From the NCBI RefSeq assembly GCF_001439805.1, contig NZ_JYLK01000006.1, positions 1-64,000 on the forward strand: 64,000 nt of DNA. Reading direction: 5' to 3'. This document shows positions 24,223-32,359 of this stretch, in pieces. A program made the translations under genes and the position numbers. How positions within the stretch are numbered: position 1 is the first letter of the stretch; every line of letters begins with the position of its first letter. The DNA comes from Pseudomonas trivialis (GTDB lineage Bacteria; Pseudomonadota; Gammaproteobacteria; Pseudomonadales; Pseudomonadaceae). The notes under the pieces were generated by a model. The model saw only the letters and a program-made list of their open reading frames with translations. It was not told the origin of the DNA and made no database searches.

Positions 24223-25266
24223 TCATAGTCCCGCTCGCTCGAAGGCCAGCGGTTCAAGGTCTTTCAGTTGCTTCAGAGTCAGGGTTTTGCCGTTGTCGTC
24301 GACGAACTTGTCGAGGGTCAGCTCACCCTTGCTGAATAGCGCGTAGCGGTTCGGTCCAAGGATGTCCCGCTGGAAGGCGGCAGGTTGGCGCGACAGCCAG
24401 TCCTGATAGCTCGTCTTGCTGGATACCAGCGTCACGCCGTCAGGGCCGATTGAGGGCCTGGTAGACCCGGGAATTTCGCGAGCAAACTCATCTTTCAGCA
24501 CGGGCAGCGCGCTTGACCTGCAATTCCAGTGGCCTGGCGGCTTGGGGTCATCCCAGCCGTACAGGTGCTGGTCTCTGGCCTGGCACATGTGTGACGTCTT
24601 GCTGTCCAGGGTGGATATCCAACGCCATCCCTGCAGGATGTCGTCGTTGGCCTTGAGCGTCTCCATGCGCGCCGTGCTGGCGACATGGTTGGTCATGGTA
24701 CGAACGAGAGATGAGGCTTGGTCCTGATGCAACTGGTGAATGCTGGTGAGTCGCCGGCCGATCTGCTGGCTGGTCTCGCCAAGGCTTGAACCAATCTGGA
24801 TCTCGCCGATGATCTCGGCCGCCTTCTTGGTGCCGAACTGGTCGAGCGCTCCGCCGATGCTGATCCGCTGGGCACCCTTTCGCGCCTCGAGGATCAACGG
24901 GTCAGCCAATGCCGCAGCGCTCACCATCTCGGCCGAAGGTACGTTGAGCTGAACAACCAGCTTTACGACCTTGCCCAGCATCGTGGCATTGAATTCAGCC
25001 TCATATGCGGCGAACTCTCCCAGGTCTAGCTGAGCCCGGCCCTTCAAATCGTCGTAGATACCCCGCAAATCGCCCTGGAGCGCTTCTATCTGCGAGGTGT
25101 AGCGTCTGGTGCCGTAATCGCTCAGCCCTGCTGACACGCGGTCCTTTGCCGTCTTGATGGCCTTGCTGATGAAGGCCGTCACCCGCTTCAGGTTGCCGCC
25201 GGCATAACGCTGGACGTAGACCTGGTGCCGGGTGGTGGCGTCCGTCAGGTAGCCTTCACTACTCAT
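24223..25266 (-). CDS. Minor head morphogenesis protein (Mu F / SPP1 gp7 type)
   Basis: 347 residues. The MuF core is visible near residues 195-255: VRTMTNHVASTARMETL, then WISTLDSKTSHMCQARD and GHWNCRSSALPV, where cysteines and a histidine may bind metal. It follows the portal gene with an 8-bp overlap. Such proteins attach to the portal inside the procapsid and may be ejected with the DNA. The N-terminal half is helical with no recognised enzyme. Confidence 0.88.
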   Translation of the reverse strand: MSSEGYLTDATTRHQVYVQRYAGGNLKRVTAFISKAIKTAKDRVSAGLSDYGTRRYTSQIEALQGDLRGIYDDLKGRAQLDLGEFAAYEAEFNATMLGKVVKLVVQLNVPSAEMVSAAALADPLILEARKGAQRISIGGALDQFGTKKAAEIIGEIQIGSSLGETSQQIGRRLTSIHQLHQDQASSLVRTMTNHVASTARMETLKANDDILQGWRWISTLDSKTSHMCQARDQHLYGWDDPKPPGHWNCRSSALPVLKDEFAREIPGSTRPSIGPDGVTLVSSKTSYQDWLSRQPAAFQRDILGPNRYALFSKGELTLDKFVDDNGKTLTLKQLKDLEPLAFERAGL

Positions 25267-26728
25267 CGTTCACCCCTGGAGGCTGATTGGCTGGCGGCTC
25301 ATCGGTCGCAGGCTCGCCGCCCACCACCGGAGCCTCTTCCTCTCGGTCAGCGTCGATATCTTCGTCCGTGCGGTCCGAATCCAGCACGCCGGACTGGCGC
25401 AGGTTGGTGCGCAAGTCCTTCTTGGCGATGATGCCCTGTTGCCAGAGCTGCATCTGGGCCAGGATCGCCTGGGCGTCCATGACCTCGTCGAAGAACTCCT
25501 GGTTGAGCCAGAAGACGGTGCCTTCCTCGTCCACATCCCCAACCATGAAGCGCTGGGCGTCGAACAGGGATAGGCGAACGGCCTCGCTCACGTTGCCGGC
25601 GATGGTGCCCAGCACTGAGTTGTCGGAGCTATAACGAATGCGCACGGCCTCTGCCGTCTCTGCGCCGCTGCCCTGCTGGACAATGCGGGCGCCGATCATG
25701 AGCATCTGCTGTTCTTTGTCCTTCATCAGCTCGCGGGCCAACTGGCTTTCATCGGCCTGAAGAAACGTGGCACTGCCAGTTTTACCCAGGTTGTGACCCC
25801 TGCGCGAGCCGATCTGCATGCCGTTCGGGTTGAGCTTGATGAAGCTGTCCGGATCAATGTCAGTGGTGATGAACAGAGTGGGCTGCGATGCGATGAAGCC
25901 CGACTCTTCCACAGTGGCGCTGTTGCCATAGTGGAGAATGTTCACCTCGGCCAGGTCTTCCAGCGGCGCCTTGTCGATGCTTGCGTCGTTGTTCTCGGCA
26001 CCGAAGAAATGGAACGGGATGTGATAGAACGGCAGGCCGGCCTTGTCCTTTGGCTCTGTCTCTTCGCCTTCTGGATCATCAGCGCTGTGCACGCTCTGCA
26101 CGTACTTGCCGTCACGCAGCATCAGTGCCCGGTATTGGTCCTTGGCGGTGAACTCGAAGCCATCGGGCGTTGGCTCATTGATCTTTTCGTGCAGCACCAC
26201 CAGCGTCAGCCGGCGCACGCCGTCGATCACGTCTTCACGCCAGTTGATGATGCTCTCGGCGCAGTAGAAGTGGATGAAGGCGCGTGAGTTTGCAGCCTGA
26301 GCCACGGTCAGCGCGACCTGGCCTTCTGGCAGATGAACCTTCGGAAAGTCCACCAGCAAGCCGCCGCGCCCAGTATCAAGGCATTCGCCGGTCGACTCCT
26401 TGCTCAGCTGCTCCAGGCTCGCACCGTCGCCGCTGGCGTTCTCTTTCAGGTACTCAATGGCTGTGGGCAGGCTGATCTCGGCAGTCTTGCGGAACACGGC
26501 GCCCAGCAGGCCGGTGCGAGTGCGGCCCACCACGTTCAGGAACATGGCGCGCTTCTTCAGCTGCTCGTACCGCGCCCGATTCTCGTCCGACAGGTTGAGC
26601 GGGTCAGGCATCGGCAGATATTCGTCGTACTTGCGGACCTCTCTCGGCCCCTTTACGCAACGCTTGACCAGCTGCCAACCGGGCAAGGCATCGCTGTACT
26701 CTTGCCTGATGGCGCTGTAGTTGGGCAT
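25259..26728 (-). CDS. Portal protein (DUF4055 family)
   Basis: 489 residues. The start MPNYSAIRQEYSDALPGW and the segments KKRAMFLNVVGRTRTGLLGAVF and LVDFPKV belong to the DUF4055 portal family. An acidic C-terminus (ADREEEAPVVGGEPATDEPP) is also typical. Twelve copies would form the DNA gate and docking site for terminase. It is placed between terminase and MuF, as usual. Confidence 0.85.
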   Translation of the reverse strand: MPNYSAIRQEYSDALPGWQLVKRCVKGPREVRKYDEYLPMPDPLNLSDENRARYEQLKKRAMFLNVVGRTRTGLLGAVFRKTAEISLPTAIEYLKENASGDGASLEQLSKESTGECLDTGRGGLLVDFPKVHLPEGQVALTVAQAANSRAFIHFYCAESIINWREDVIDGVRRLTLVVLHEKINEPTPDGFEFTAKDQYRALMLRDGKYVQSVHSADDPEGEETEPKDKAGLPFYHIPFHFFGAENNDASIDKAPLEDLAEVNILHYGNSATVEESGFIASQPTLFITTDIDPDSFIKLNPNGMQIGSRRGHNLGKTGSATFLQADESQLARELMKDKEQQMLMIGARIVQQGSGAETAEAVRIRYSSDNSVLGTIAGNVSEAVRLSLFDAQRFMVGDVDEEGTVFWLNQEFFDEVMDAQAILAQMQLWQQGIIAKKDLRTNLRQSGVLDSDRTDEDIDADREEEAPVVGGEPATDEPPANQPPGVNDE

Positions 26729-26735
26729 ATCGGCC

Positions 26736-28223
26736 TCAGAAGGTGAAGGTGACAGGGATGTGGGTCATGACGGCGCGCTTGGTCTTGGCCACTGCGAAGT
26801 AGCGGAAGGCGTCAGCCGGGTGGGATGCCCAGTCATGAAGCGGCCGGTCTTTCCAGCAGCCCTTCTTGTCGTCCCACTCTTTGCGGTAGTTCTCAAGGGC
26901 GGTGATGCCCTCTTCGCACTTGGATTCGTCGAATGCGCAGTGGCCCAGGATCTCTCGCGTCTGGTCGATGCCGTCGTCTACGCCGATCTTGGGCACGACC
27001 TGAAACGTCATGCGGTAGTGCTGGCCGTCGATCTCGTAGCCCTCGCGCGCCATTTCTCGCCGGGTCTTGGCATCACTGCTGAACTCGCGGTTGTCGATGT
27101 CGTGCGGCCCCCAGTGCTCGGAGTACACGTAGCCGCGATCCTTCAGCATCTTCATGTAGTGCCGCAGGCCTTCCCCGCTGTTCTGGTAGAAGTCGATGAC
27201 GTGGAACTCGGTGCCGACCTGACGCACGAACCAGATGGCCGTGGAGTCGCCGACGCCGATATCCCAGAAGGTCATCACGGGCTGGTGACTGTTGTCCGGC
27301 AGCACGCCGATACGCTGGGCTGCGTAAAGCTTGGTGAACTGCCTGGCGTAGTAGGCGCCTTCGATTGACTGCTGGAAGGCTTCGGCGGGGATCGACGGAT
27401 ACTCCCGCTTCATGTCGTCGCCGAGGGTCTTCTCCTTGGCGGCGTACCAGGCGCGCTGGCCAGGGCTTGTCGCGATACCGCGCTTTGCTTCCAGCTCATC
27501 GAAGTACGCGGTCAGGCGGTCAGGGATGATGGCTGTAGCCGGTTCGAGCCAGTAGGCCTTGTTGTTCCACCAGCTGAAGAAAAAGAACTTCCAGTCCAGC
27601 AGGCCCAGGGCCACTCCGGATAGTTGCTGCTTCTCAGCGCTCTGCGAGTAATCGAAGAAGTAACCGGCCCGACCCTCTGCCGTTGATTCGATGGTGACGA
27701 AACAATCGGTGGCCACGGCCTCGAAGGCGCCAGTGACGATTTCGCGGGCCTTGTGAGGGAACTTGGCGCAGATCTTCCCGAACTCGGATACGTGCAGGTA
27801 GCGCAGCGTGCCACCCCGAAACGAGGTACTGACGTAGATCGAGCCGCCCTTGCTGAACACCAACTCGCCGGCGGCATCGTTGCTCGCAGGGTTGGCGGCG
27901 CGGATCTCTTTCGGCAGGTTGTCGTAGGCGTACTTCACTTTCTCCCGGAACAAGCGCTTGGCGTCGTTCAGGGTGTGAGCGATCAACGCGCACTTGGCCG
28001 ACTCGAACAGAGCGGCGTCCAGCTGGATGATGCAGCACTCAGTCGTGAAGCCAAGCTGCCGAGCCTTCAAAATCAGGTTCCGCGTGTGCATCCCCTGGAA
28101 GTACTTGACCTGCTCGTCCGTCATCCGGAAGCGGACCTTCTTGCCCTGCTTGTCCGTGATGAAGTACAGATTGTTCAGGCGCCAGAACTTTTCCCGCAGC
28201 AGCTTCATGTGCTCGGGCTTCAT
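26736..28223 (-). CDS. terL: Terminase large subunit
   Basis: 495 residues. The ATPase opens with LILKARQLGFTT (variant Walker A, about 51-61). LRYLHVSEFGK is in the Walker B position with the acidic residue in SEFGK, and TIESTAEG follows as coupling motif. The nuclease part shows MTFWDIGVGDSTA, HWGPHDID and the final SHPADAFRY, all acidic clusters of the RNase H-like fold. It packages DNA into procapsids with the small subunit directly upstream. Confidence 0.93.
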   Translation of the reverse strand: MKPEHMKLLREKFWRLNNLYFITDKQGKKVRFRMTDEQVKYFQGMHTRNLILKARQLGFTTECCIIQLDAALFESAKCALIAHTLNDAKRLFREKVKYAYDNLPKEIRAANPASNDAAGELVFSKGGSIYVSTSFRGGTLRYLHVSEFGKICAKFPHKAREIVTGAFEAVATDCFVTIESTAEGRAGYFFDYSQSAEKQQLSGVALGLLDWKFFFFSWWNNKAYWLEPATAIIPDRLTAYFDELEAKRGIATSPGQRAWYAAKEKTLGDDMKREYPSIPAEAFQQSIEGAYYARQFTKLYAAQRIGVLPDNSHQPVMTFWDIGVGDSTAIWFVRQVGTEFHVIDFYQNSGEGLRHYMKMLKDRGYVYSEHWGPHDIDNREFSSDAKTRREMAREGYEIDGQHYRMTFQVVPKIGVDDGIDQTREILGHCAFDESKCEEGITALENYRKEWDDKKGCWKDRPLHDWASHPADAFRYFAVAKTKRAVMTHIPVTFTF

Positions 28224-28225
28224 GG

Positions 28226-28840
28226 TCAGGCGTCCTTCGATAGATCGTCCATCAGTTTCGAGAGCTCGTCGGCGTCGTTGCCGCCAGATTTGGTGTCGAG
28301 GTCGTAGGCCTGACGCTCCAGGGAAACCAGAGTCTTCAGTGTCTCGGCCAGCTCCTTCATGGTCTTGGTGCGAGATGGAAGCGCGCCCATCTTGTGGGCA
28401 AGGGACAGAACGTCCGACATTGCATCGCCGTCGTCGTCCGCCTCCTTGAGCTGAGCAATCAACTCCTTGATGGTGCCCTGCTCATCGGTGAGCGCTTCCA
28501 GCTCATCCAGCAACTTGTTGGCGAGTCTGCGTGACCGGCCAATGTCTGTGCGGTGCGCCATCCTGATGTCAGCAATGACCTCCGCATTGGCCTCTACGAT
28601 TCCACGCTCGGTTGCCAGTGTTTCCGTGGAAACCTTTGTGGAAACCTCTCGTTTGGAAACCAGTGAATCGGCTTTGGCCTTGATCTTGGCATTCAGGTCA
28701 CGATCCCAGCCTTCAGCCTTCGACCTCTTGTTGATCGCTGTATGGGAGACACCGCAGGCAGCGGCTATCTCACGCACTGAGAGCAAGCCAGCCCGGAAGA
28801 GCTGTTCAATGCGCTCCCAGTCGGGTTGCTTGGTTGTCAT
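28226..28840 (-). CDS. terS: Terminase small subunit
   Basis: 204 residues. The N-terminal helix-turn-helix (IEQLFRAGLLSVREIAAACGVSHTAINKRSK, about 11-42) binds the packaging site. The middle is helical for oligomerisation. The acidic C-terminus (GGNDADELSKLMDDLSKDA) may touch the large subunit. It ends two bases before the large-subunit start. The pac or cos site is not recognisable by eye. Confidence 0.88.
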   Translation of the reverse strand: MTTKQPDWERIEQLFRAGLLSVREIAAACGVSHTAINKRSKAEGWDRDLNAKIKAKADSLVSKREVSTKVSTETLATERGIVEANAEVIADIRMAHRTDIGRSRRLANKLLDELEALTDEQGTIKELIAQLKEADDDGDAMSDVLSLAHKMGALPSRTKTMKELAETLKTLVSLERQAYDLDTKSGGNDADELSKLMDDLSKDA

Positions 28841-28849
28841 GGGGAATCC

Positions 28850-29101
28850 TTAGTCTTGGCTGTCCAGCAGCACATCAATCAGCTTCTGCTCACCCAAGCG
28901 CATGGCACCGAGGCACTGCAGGTCATCGCACTTGGGACCGATACCGAACACGGTCACCTCTCCCTTGGCACCGATCAGCGTCAAAGCGCCTACGGTGCAC
29001 TCGGGATGCTCACCAGCATCGAGGTCATCGGCGATCTTGCGCAGGGTCTTGGCGGCATCGCGCCAGTCTTCCCGCTTGAACTCCAGTACCTTGACGGTCA
29101 T
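28850..29101 (-). CDS. Small phage protein of unknown function
   Basis: 83 residues from MTVKVLEFKREDWRDAAKTL (29101), the ATG overlapping the stop of the next gene upstream by four bases (ATGA). It has an alpha/beta pattern with conserved-looking GALTLIGAKGEVTVFGIGP and no membrane segment. Genes of this kind sit before the terminase in Pseudomonas phages, and I know no function for them. Confidence 0.7.
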   Translation of the reverse strand: MTVKVLEFKREDWRDAAKTLRKIADDLDAGEHPECTVGALTLIGAKGEVTVFGIGPKCDDLQCLGAMRLGEQKLIDVLLDSQD

Positions 29102-29289
29102 TCGGTCACCATTTGGTGTGTCTGTGCGTGAGCGTGCCCATGGAGCAAGCCAACGATCAGGCCCTGAGGCAGCCCGGCTTCCTTGGCGGCGTCCACGGCA
29201 TCGGCAATGGCCTTGTCGAGAGCACCTACCGCAGCATTGATGTCTGGATTCATTGGCAGGACGTGCCGCAGACGGGTGACGTTGCTCAT
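29098..29289 (-). CDS. Small phage protein of unknown function
   Basis: 63 residues (MSNVTRLRHVLPMNPDINAA). Mostly helical (AVGALDKAIADAVDAAKEAG) with a histidine-rich C-terminus (GLLHGHAHAQTHQMV) that could bind a metal ion. It overlaps its neighbours by four bases at both ends, so the three small genes are translationally coupled. Confidence 0.7.
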   Translation of the reverse strand: MSNVTRLRHVLPMNPDINAAVGALDKAIADAVDAAKEAGLPQGLIVGLLHGHAHAQTHQMVTE

Positions 29290-29552
29290 TGGATCGGACC
29301 CTCTCCCATGCGGAATGTCTTATTGGAGTCGGTGTAGCCACCACAGTAGATGACCCTGATCTCACCCCATATAGGGTGGAAGTCGACATGCTCGCCGTCG
29401 GAGGACTTGAGCGGAGCATCCAGCACAACGGCAATGCCCGCCTTGGTGTCGCAGTAGGTCACACCGTCTACGCGCTGGCCGTCGATGATTACTTCCCGTC
29501 GGCCGCGACCATCGTCCCAGTAGTGGACGTGTTCACCTGATTGGTCGCTCAT
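29286..29552 (-). CDS. Small phage protein of unknown function
   Basis: 88 residues (MSDQSGEHVHYWDDGRGRRE). Beta-rich composition with VIIDGQRVDGVTYCDTKAG and IRVIYCGGYTD. No membrane segment or enzyme motif. It is first of three coupled small genes that lead into the terminase. Confidence 0.65.
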   Translation of the reverse strand: MSDQSGEHVHYWDDGRGRREVIIDGQRVDGVTYCDTKAGIAVVLDAPLKSSDGEHVDFHPIWGEIRVIYCGGYTDSNKTFRMGEGPIQ

Positions 29553-29605
29553 GCCCTACTCCCGTCTCGCGCCACGATTTGGCGCATTCGAAATCGTGGC
29601 GCGGA

Positions 29606-29944
29606 TTACGGCGCCTGCCGCTCTACCGCTTCACTGACCTTCTCGGCCGCCTTGCTCGCCGTGTCAGCCGCCTGGACTGCCGAGTGCGATGCCTCTTGCA
29701 CCTTCACTGCGGCGTCCTGGGTCTTCTCGGCCAGGTTGGTCAGGCGCAGGTCACGCTTGCCCAGAGCGGCGTCATAGGCGGCGCGCACCTCGGCAAGCTG
29801 CTTAGTCTGCTCGCTACTGGCAGACCAGACGCCGGCTTGGTAGCCAAGGATCGATCCGCCGGCTACCAGCAGGAGAGCGATGACCCATACCTCGGCGCGC
29901 CTCCACCAGTGGCGGGCGATGAAGTTGATTGCGCATCTGTCCAT
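29606..29944 (-). CDS. Membrane-anchored coiled-coil phage protein
   Basis: 112 residues. One membrane helix (VWVIALLLVAGGSILGYQAG, about 19-38) precedes a long alanine-rich amphipathic helix (LAEVRAAYDAALGKRDLRL; AAEKVSEAVERQ). The layout resembles spanin- or holin-associated proteins. The start overlaps the previous stop as TGATG. It could belong to lysis or DNA entry. Its pairing with the next gene suggests a two-part membrane device. Confidence 0.65.
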   Translation of the reverse strand: MDRCAINFIARHWWRRAEVWVIALLLVAGGSILGYQAGVWSASSEQTKQLAEVRAAYDAALGKRDLRLTNLAEKTQDAAVKVQEASHSAVQAADTASKAAEKVSEAVERQAP

Positions 29945-30315
29945 CAGTTGATGCCTCCCAGCTTGGTTCGCAGGCGGGCGATCTCGTCACTCTGCGAGGT
30001 AACCGTTGCAGTGAGCTGCGCGACCTGGCTTGAAAGGGCTTCGATCTTCCCCTCCATACGGCCAACCGCTGCAGCAAGCTCGTTGCGCTCCTTGGCAAAC
30101 TGGTCAGCGCGCGCCTCGGCGGCGTTGGCACGGGCACGCTCAGTGTCGAGCAATTCATTGAGCCGGCGGACGGTGCCGATGTCGGCGTTGTCCATGGCCC
30201 GGTCGGTCGCGTCCTTAGAGAGGAATTTCCTCAGCCACAACAGACCGCCGAGCAGCACGGTGCCGGTGCCGCCAAGCCACGCAAACGTGCCAGGGCCCAG
30301 GTCGTTAGGATCCAT
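29944..30315 (-). CDS. Membrane-anchored coiled-coil phage protein (holin-like candidate)
   Basis: 123 residues from MDPNDLGPGTFAWLGG; the ATG at 30315 has GGAG at the right distance, so it is preferred to the upstream GTG. One N-terminal membrane segment (FAWLGGTGTVLLGGLLWLRKFL) is followed by a heptad-rich coil (RLNELLDTERARANAAEARA, AAAVGRMEGKIEALSSQVAQL). No classic holin signature is visible. Its place before the terminase is where some Pseudomonas phages keep a holin. Confidence 0.6.
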   Translation of the reverse strand: MDPNDLGPGTFAWLGGTGTVLLGGLLWLRKFLSKDATDRAMDNADIGTVRRLNELLDTERARANAAEARADQFAKERNELAAAVGRMEGKIEALSSQVAQLTATVTSQSDEIARLRTKLGGIN

Positions 30316-30448
30316 CGCCACTCCATAGAGAAAGGTGGCCGAGGTACGACCTGTACAAATAAGTCAGCTCCAGCAGCACTCCCAGCTCGGAGCAATGGGC
30401 GTGGTGGAGCCGAAAACGAAATCCCCGCGAGATGGCGAGTATTTGAAT

Positions 30449-30533
30449 TGGTGCCGCCCGATGGAATCGAACCACTTAGCACTCGGCGCAGGATTTACAG
30501 TCCCGTGTGCGTCCCAGCGCACATTCAGTCGGC
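30449..30533 (-). tRNA. tRNA-Tyr (anticodon GTA), phage-borne
   Basis: 85 bases ending in encoded CCA. The acceptor stem is GCCGACT against GGGCGGC with one mismatch. The anticodon stem is CGGGA/TCCTG with loop CTGTAAA, giving GTA. An extended variable arm (about CGCCGAGTGCTA) fits the tyrosine class. The T-loop is TTCGATT. Mismatches in the acceptor and T stems are common in phage tRNAs. First of three tRNA genes in a row. Confidence 0.8.
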
Positions 30534-30537
30534 GTTT

Positions 30538-30623
30538 TGGCAGCAGGTGAAGGAATCGAACCCTTACCGTTTCCAGTAGCACGGTTTTCAAGACCGTTTG
30601 CCGTCCGTACGGCGCTACCTGCT
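30538..30623 (-). tRNA. tRNA-Ser (anticodon TGA), phage-borne
   Basis: 86 bases with encoded CCA. The acceptor AGCAGGT pairs fully with ACCTGCT. The anticodon stem ACGGT/ACCGT holds loop CTTGAAA, giving TGA. A long variable arm (GCTACTGGAAACGGTA region) fits class II serine tRNAs. T-loop TTCGATT. It is spaced four bases from tRNA-Tyr, so a common transcript is likely. Confidence 0.88.
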
Positions 30624-30630
30624 TTGAAAT

Positions 30631-30700
30631 TGGAGCGGATACAGGGAATCGAACCCTGATCGAAAGCCTGGAAGGCTGTCTAGCGACCTGCGCTACCCGC
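30631..30700 (-). tRNA. tRNA-Gly (anticodon TCC), phage-borne
   Basis: 70 bases with encoded CCA. Acceptor GCGGGTA pairs with TATCCGC (one G-T). The anticodon loop CTTCCAG gives TCC. The T-arm is CAGGGTTCGATTCCCTG. The D-arm is short and the anticodon stem has a mismatch, so it is slightly degenerate. It is upstream of the other two tRNAs on the same strand. Confidence 0.75.
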
Positions 30701-30992
30701 AAATGCGTGTCTCTTCCCACGCTGCCCGCCAAAGACGATCCCATCGTCGACACCCTAATGCATCGATCGCGCCAATCTGGTCTCGCGCCACCCAGGAAGC
30801 ACAGTGAGGTCAGGGTGCGCGGGCTGCCAGTGTTTTTCCGCACGTCGCACTACCGGCTATCGACGTCCAGGCCGCCCCGAAGGCTGCCCTGGCTACAAGT
30901 GAACTCGAGAGATAAAAAATCCCGCGCTTGGCGAGATCTGAACTAAATTACAATTTCTCCTCATTGGTCAGGCGTCAAACAAGGAATGTGTC

Positions 30993-31220
30993 ATGCCAGA
31001 GTTGCGCACTTTTGAAATCAGCTACACCAAAGACGGGGAAAGAAAAACGTTCGTTGAGAAAGTCGACCACTTCTACGAAAATGATGAGTGGCGATTGGTA
31101 GCTATGCGATTCCACATCACCGTCAAAGACCAGTACAGAGACGATAAAACACCACAAACCTTTAAATCGATGTGCATCGCTGAAGGCTTTACCGACGTCA
31201 CTTTCATCGAAAAACCATAA
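30993..31220 (+). CDS. Hypothetical plus-strand protein near the tRNA cluster
   Basis: 75 residues (MPELRTFEISYTKDGERKTF). Alpha/beta composition with no membrane segment. Preceded by AAGGAATG and followed directly by a strong terminator. Against the direction of all neighbours, so it is probably an independently transcribed moron. Unknown function. Confidence 0.65.
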   Translation: MPELRTFEISYTKDGERKTFVEKVDHFYENDEWRLVAMRFHITVKDQYRDDKTPQTFKSMCIAEGFTDVTFIEKP

Positions 31221-31222
31221 CG

Positions 31223-31251
31223 AAAAAACCCGGCAAAATGGCCGGGTTTTT
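31223..31251. terminator. Bidirectional terminator
   Basis: AAACCCGGC and GCCGGGTTT pair around AAAAT, with A and T runs on the two sides. It lies between two converging genes and can serve both. Confidence 0.85.
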
Positions 31252-31272
31252 CATGTGAGGTCTTGCCTCATA

Positions 31273-31485
31273 TCAAACGGGGATCTTTCCGTTGGCCATG
31301 CATCCACACCAAATGGCGACAATCATTGTGGCTACTGGCTGTACATATTGCATCATGGTTTCTTTCATCATCAGACTACCCTCATTCGCAAATTGGACTG
31401 TTGCGATCAGCAATTCAGGCGTGGTGTAAAGAACGGCCATCAAGACCGTAAGTACGAACAGAATTGCCATTTGAGCAGCCGACAT
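31273..31485 (-). CDS. Small two-helix membrane protein (possible holin)
   Basis: 70 residues with hydrophobic segments at about 4-30 (MAILFVLTVLMAVLYTTPEL) and 46-63 (PVATMIVAIWCG). Two helices, small size and position downstream of the antiterminator would suit a class II holin, although a charged C-terminal tail is lacking. A minus-strand terminator follows. The holin role is a suggestion only. Confidence 0.5.
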   Translation of the reverse strand: MSAAQMAILFVLTVLMAVLYTTPELLIATVQFANEGSLMMKETMMQYVQPVATMIVAIWCGCMANGKIPV

Positions 31486-31590
31486 GGCCGGATTTGAACC
31501 TTTCGATCCCCAGAAACTGGGCGCCAGTAGCCTAAGCCCTGGCTGTGTGGTGATTTTACACAGTTAAGGCGCGTAACTAAACATTGAAAT

Positions 31591-31617
31591 GAAAATACCC
31601 GGCGTTTGGCCGGGCTT
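31591..31617 (-). terminator. Terminator after the Q-like gene
   Basis: CCCGGC and GCCGGG pair tightly, followed on the minus strand by TATTTTC. It lies about 75 bp downstream of the antiterminator stop and is a plausible site for Q-dependent readthrough. Confidence 0.65.
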
Positions 31618-31691
31618 TCGATGTAGTGTCGCGCTTGAAAAGCTGAACACAGTGCCATGAAAACAAGGCTATTCCGCGTGTGCAAGTATTT

Positions 31692-32075
31692 TTACGCGGC
31701 TTCGATGAATCTCTCCAATGAGCAGTCTATCCATCCGACGCCGGTCTTGATGATTTCCCTGGCCTTGGCTTCGCTCATGTCGTACTTGTTGCCAACCCGC
31801 TTGGCTGGCCACTTGGCCGCATAGTACAACCAAACGAAGTCGCCCATTTCAGGCGCCCGCTTGCAAAGCCTGGCAACGGCGCCATCAACGACAATAGCCA
31901 GTTCATCCGTTATGACATAGGACCTACTTGTCGATGGAATCATATCTCTCATGATCGCCCAGGACGGCGACACATAGCTCGGCACGCCCATACCATCCAT
32001 GCGCCAGAAGCCCCACTGTTCAAGCATGTATTCGGTATCGCCCAAAGGGAGACGTGCAGGTTTTCTGGTATTCAT
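31692..32075 (-). CDS. Antiterminator Q-like protein
   Basis: 127 residues. LEQWGFWRMDGMGVPSYVSP is the opening of the phage antitermination Q family. ITDELAIVVDGAVARL and DFVWLYYAAKWPAKRVGNKYDMS follow, where the Q fold has its DNA-binding helices. It overlaps the previous gene by four bases (ATGA) and is the last gene of the replication operon, where lambda-like phages have Q. It would let RNA polymerase pass the late terminators. Confidence 0.8.
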   Translation of the reverse strand: MNTRKPARLPLGDTEYMLEQWGFWRMDGMGVPSYVSPSWAIMRDMIPSTSRSYVITDELAIVVDGAVARLCKRAPEMGDFVWLYYAAKWPAKRVGNKYDMSEAKAREIIKTGVGWIDCSLERFIEAA

Positions 32076-32359
32076 GCGGCTTTCCTCGGATCTGGATCAC
32101 TCAAGCCAAACAGGTCACGCAGCAACCGGTCAGCGGGTTTGTTCTTTGCATTGCCCTCGATCAGCCAGCGCTGCCCGAAGTCATGGAACCCGATCTGAGC
32201 CCGGCTGCCATGCCAACTGGCGACCATATCCAGCAGGTAAGCCAGCGCACTCGGCCCGCCGACTTTGACCTTGGCAAGCTCCTCACCGGCGATTTTCAGA
32301 AAGCGCCGCTCAAGGTCGCTCATGCTTTTGCGCGGCAATGCCGCTGTGACGTTACTCAT
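32072..32359 (-). CDS. Small protein in the replication operon
   Basis: 95 residues (MSNVTAALPRKSMSDLERRF). Mainly helical (FLKIAGEELAKVKVGG; SALAYLLDMVASWHGSRAQI), with no recognised motif. It overlaps the helicase stop by eight bases and the Q start by four, so it is cotranslated. It might be a regulator or a Holliday-junction helper by position, but no evidence points to either. Confidence 0.65.
   Translation of the reverse strand: MSNVTAALPRKSMSDLERRFLKIAGEELAKVKVGGPSALAYLLDMVASWHGSRAQIGFHDFGQRWLIEGNAKNKPADRLLRDLFGLSDPDPRKAA

Noticed and set aside
31487..31560. tRNA-like stretch on the minus strand (GGTTCAAATCC T-loop-like text and an anticodon-like loop)
   Set aside because: The acceptor and T stems do not pair and the anticodon stem is broken. 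At best it is a relic of a fourth phage tRNA. A tRNA scanner would settle it.
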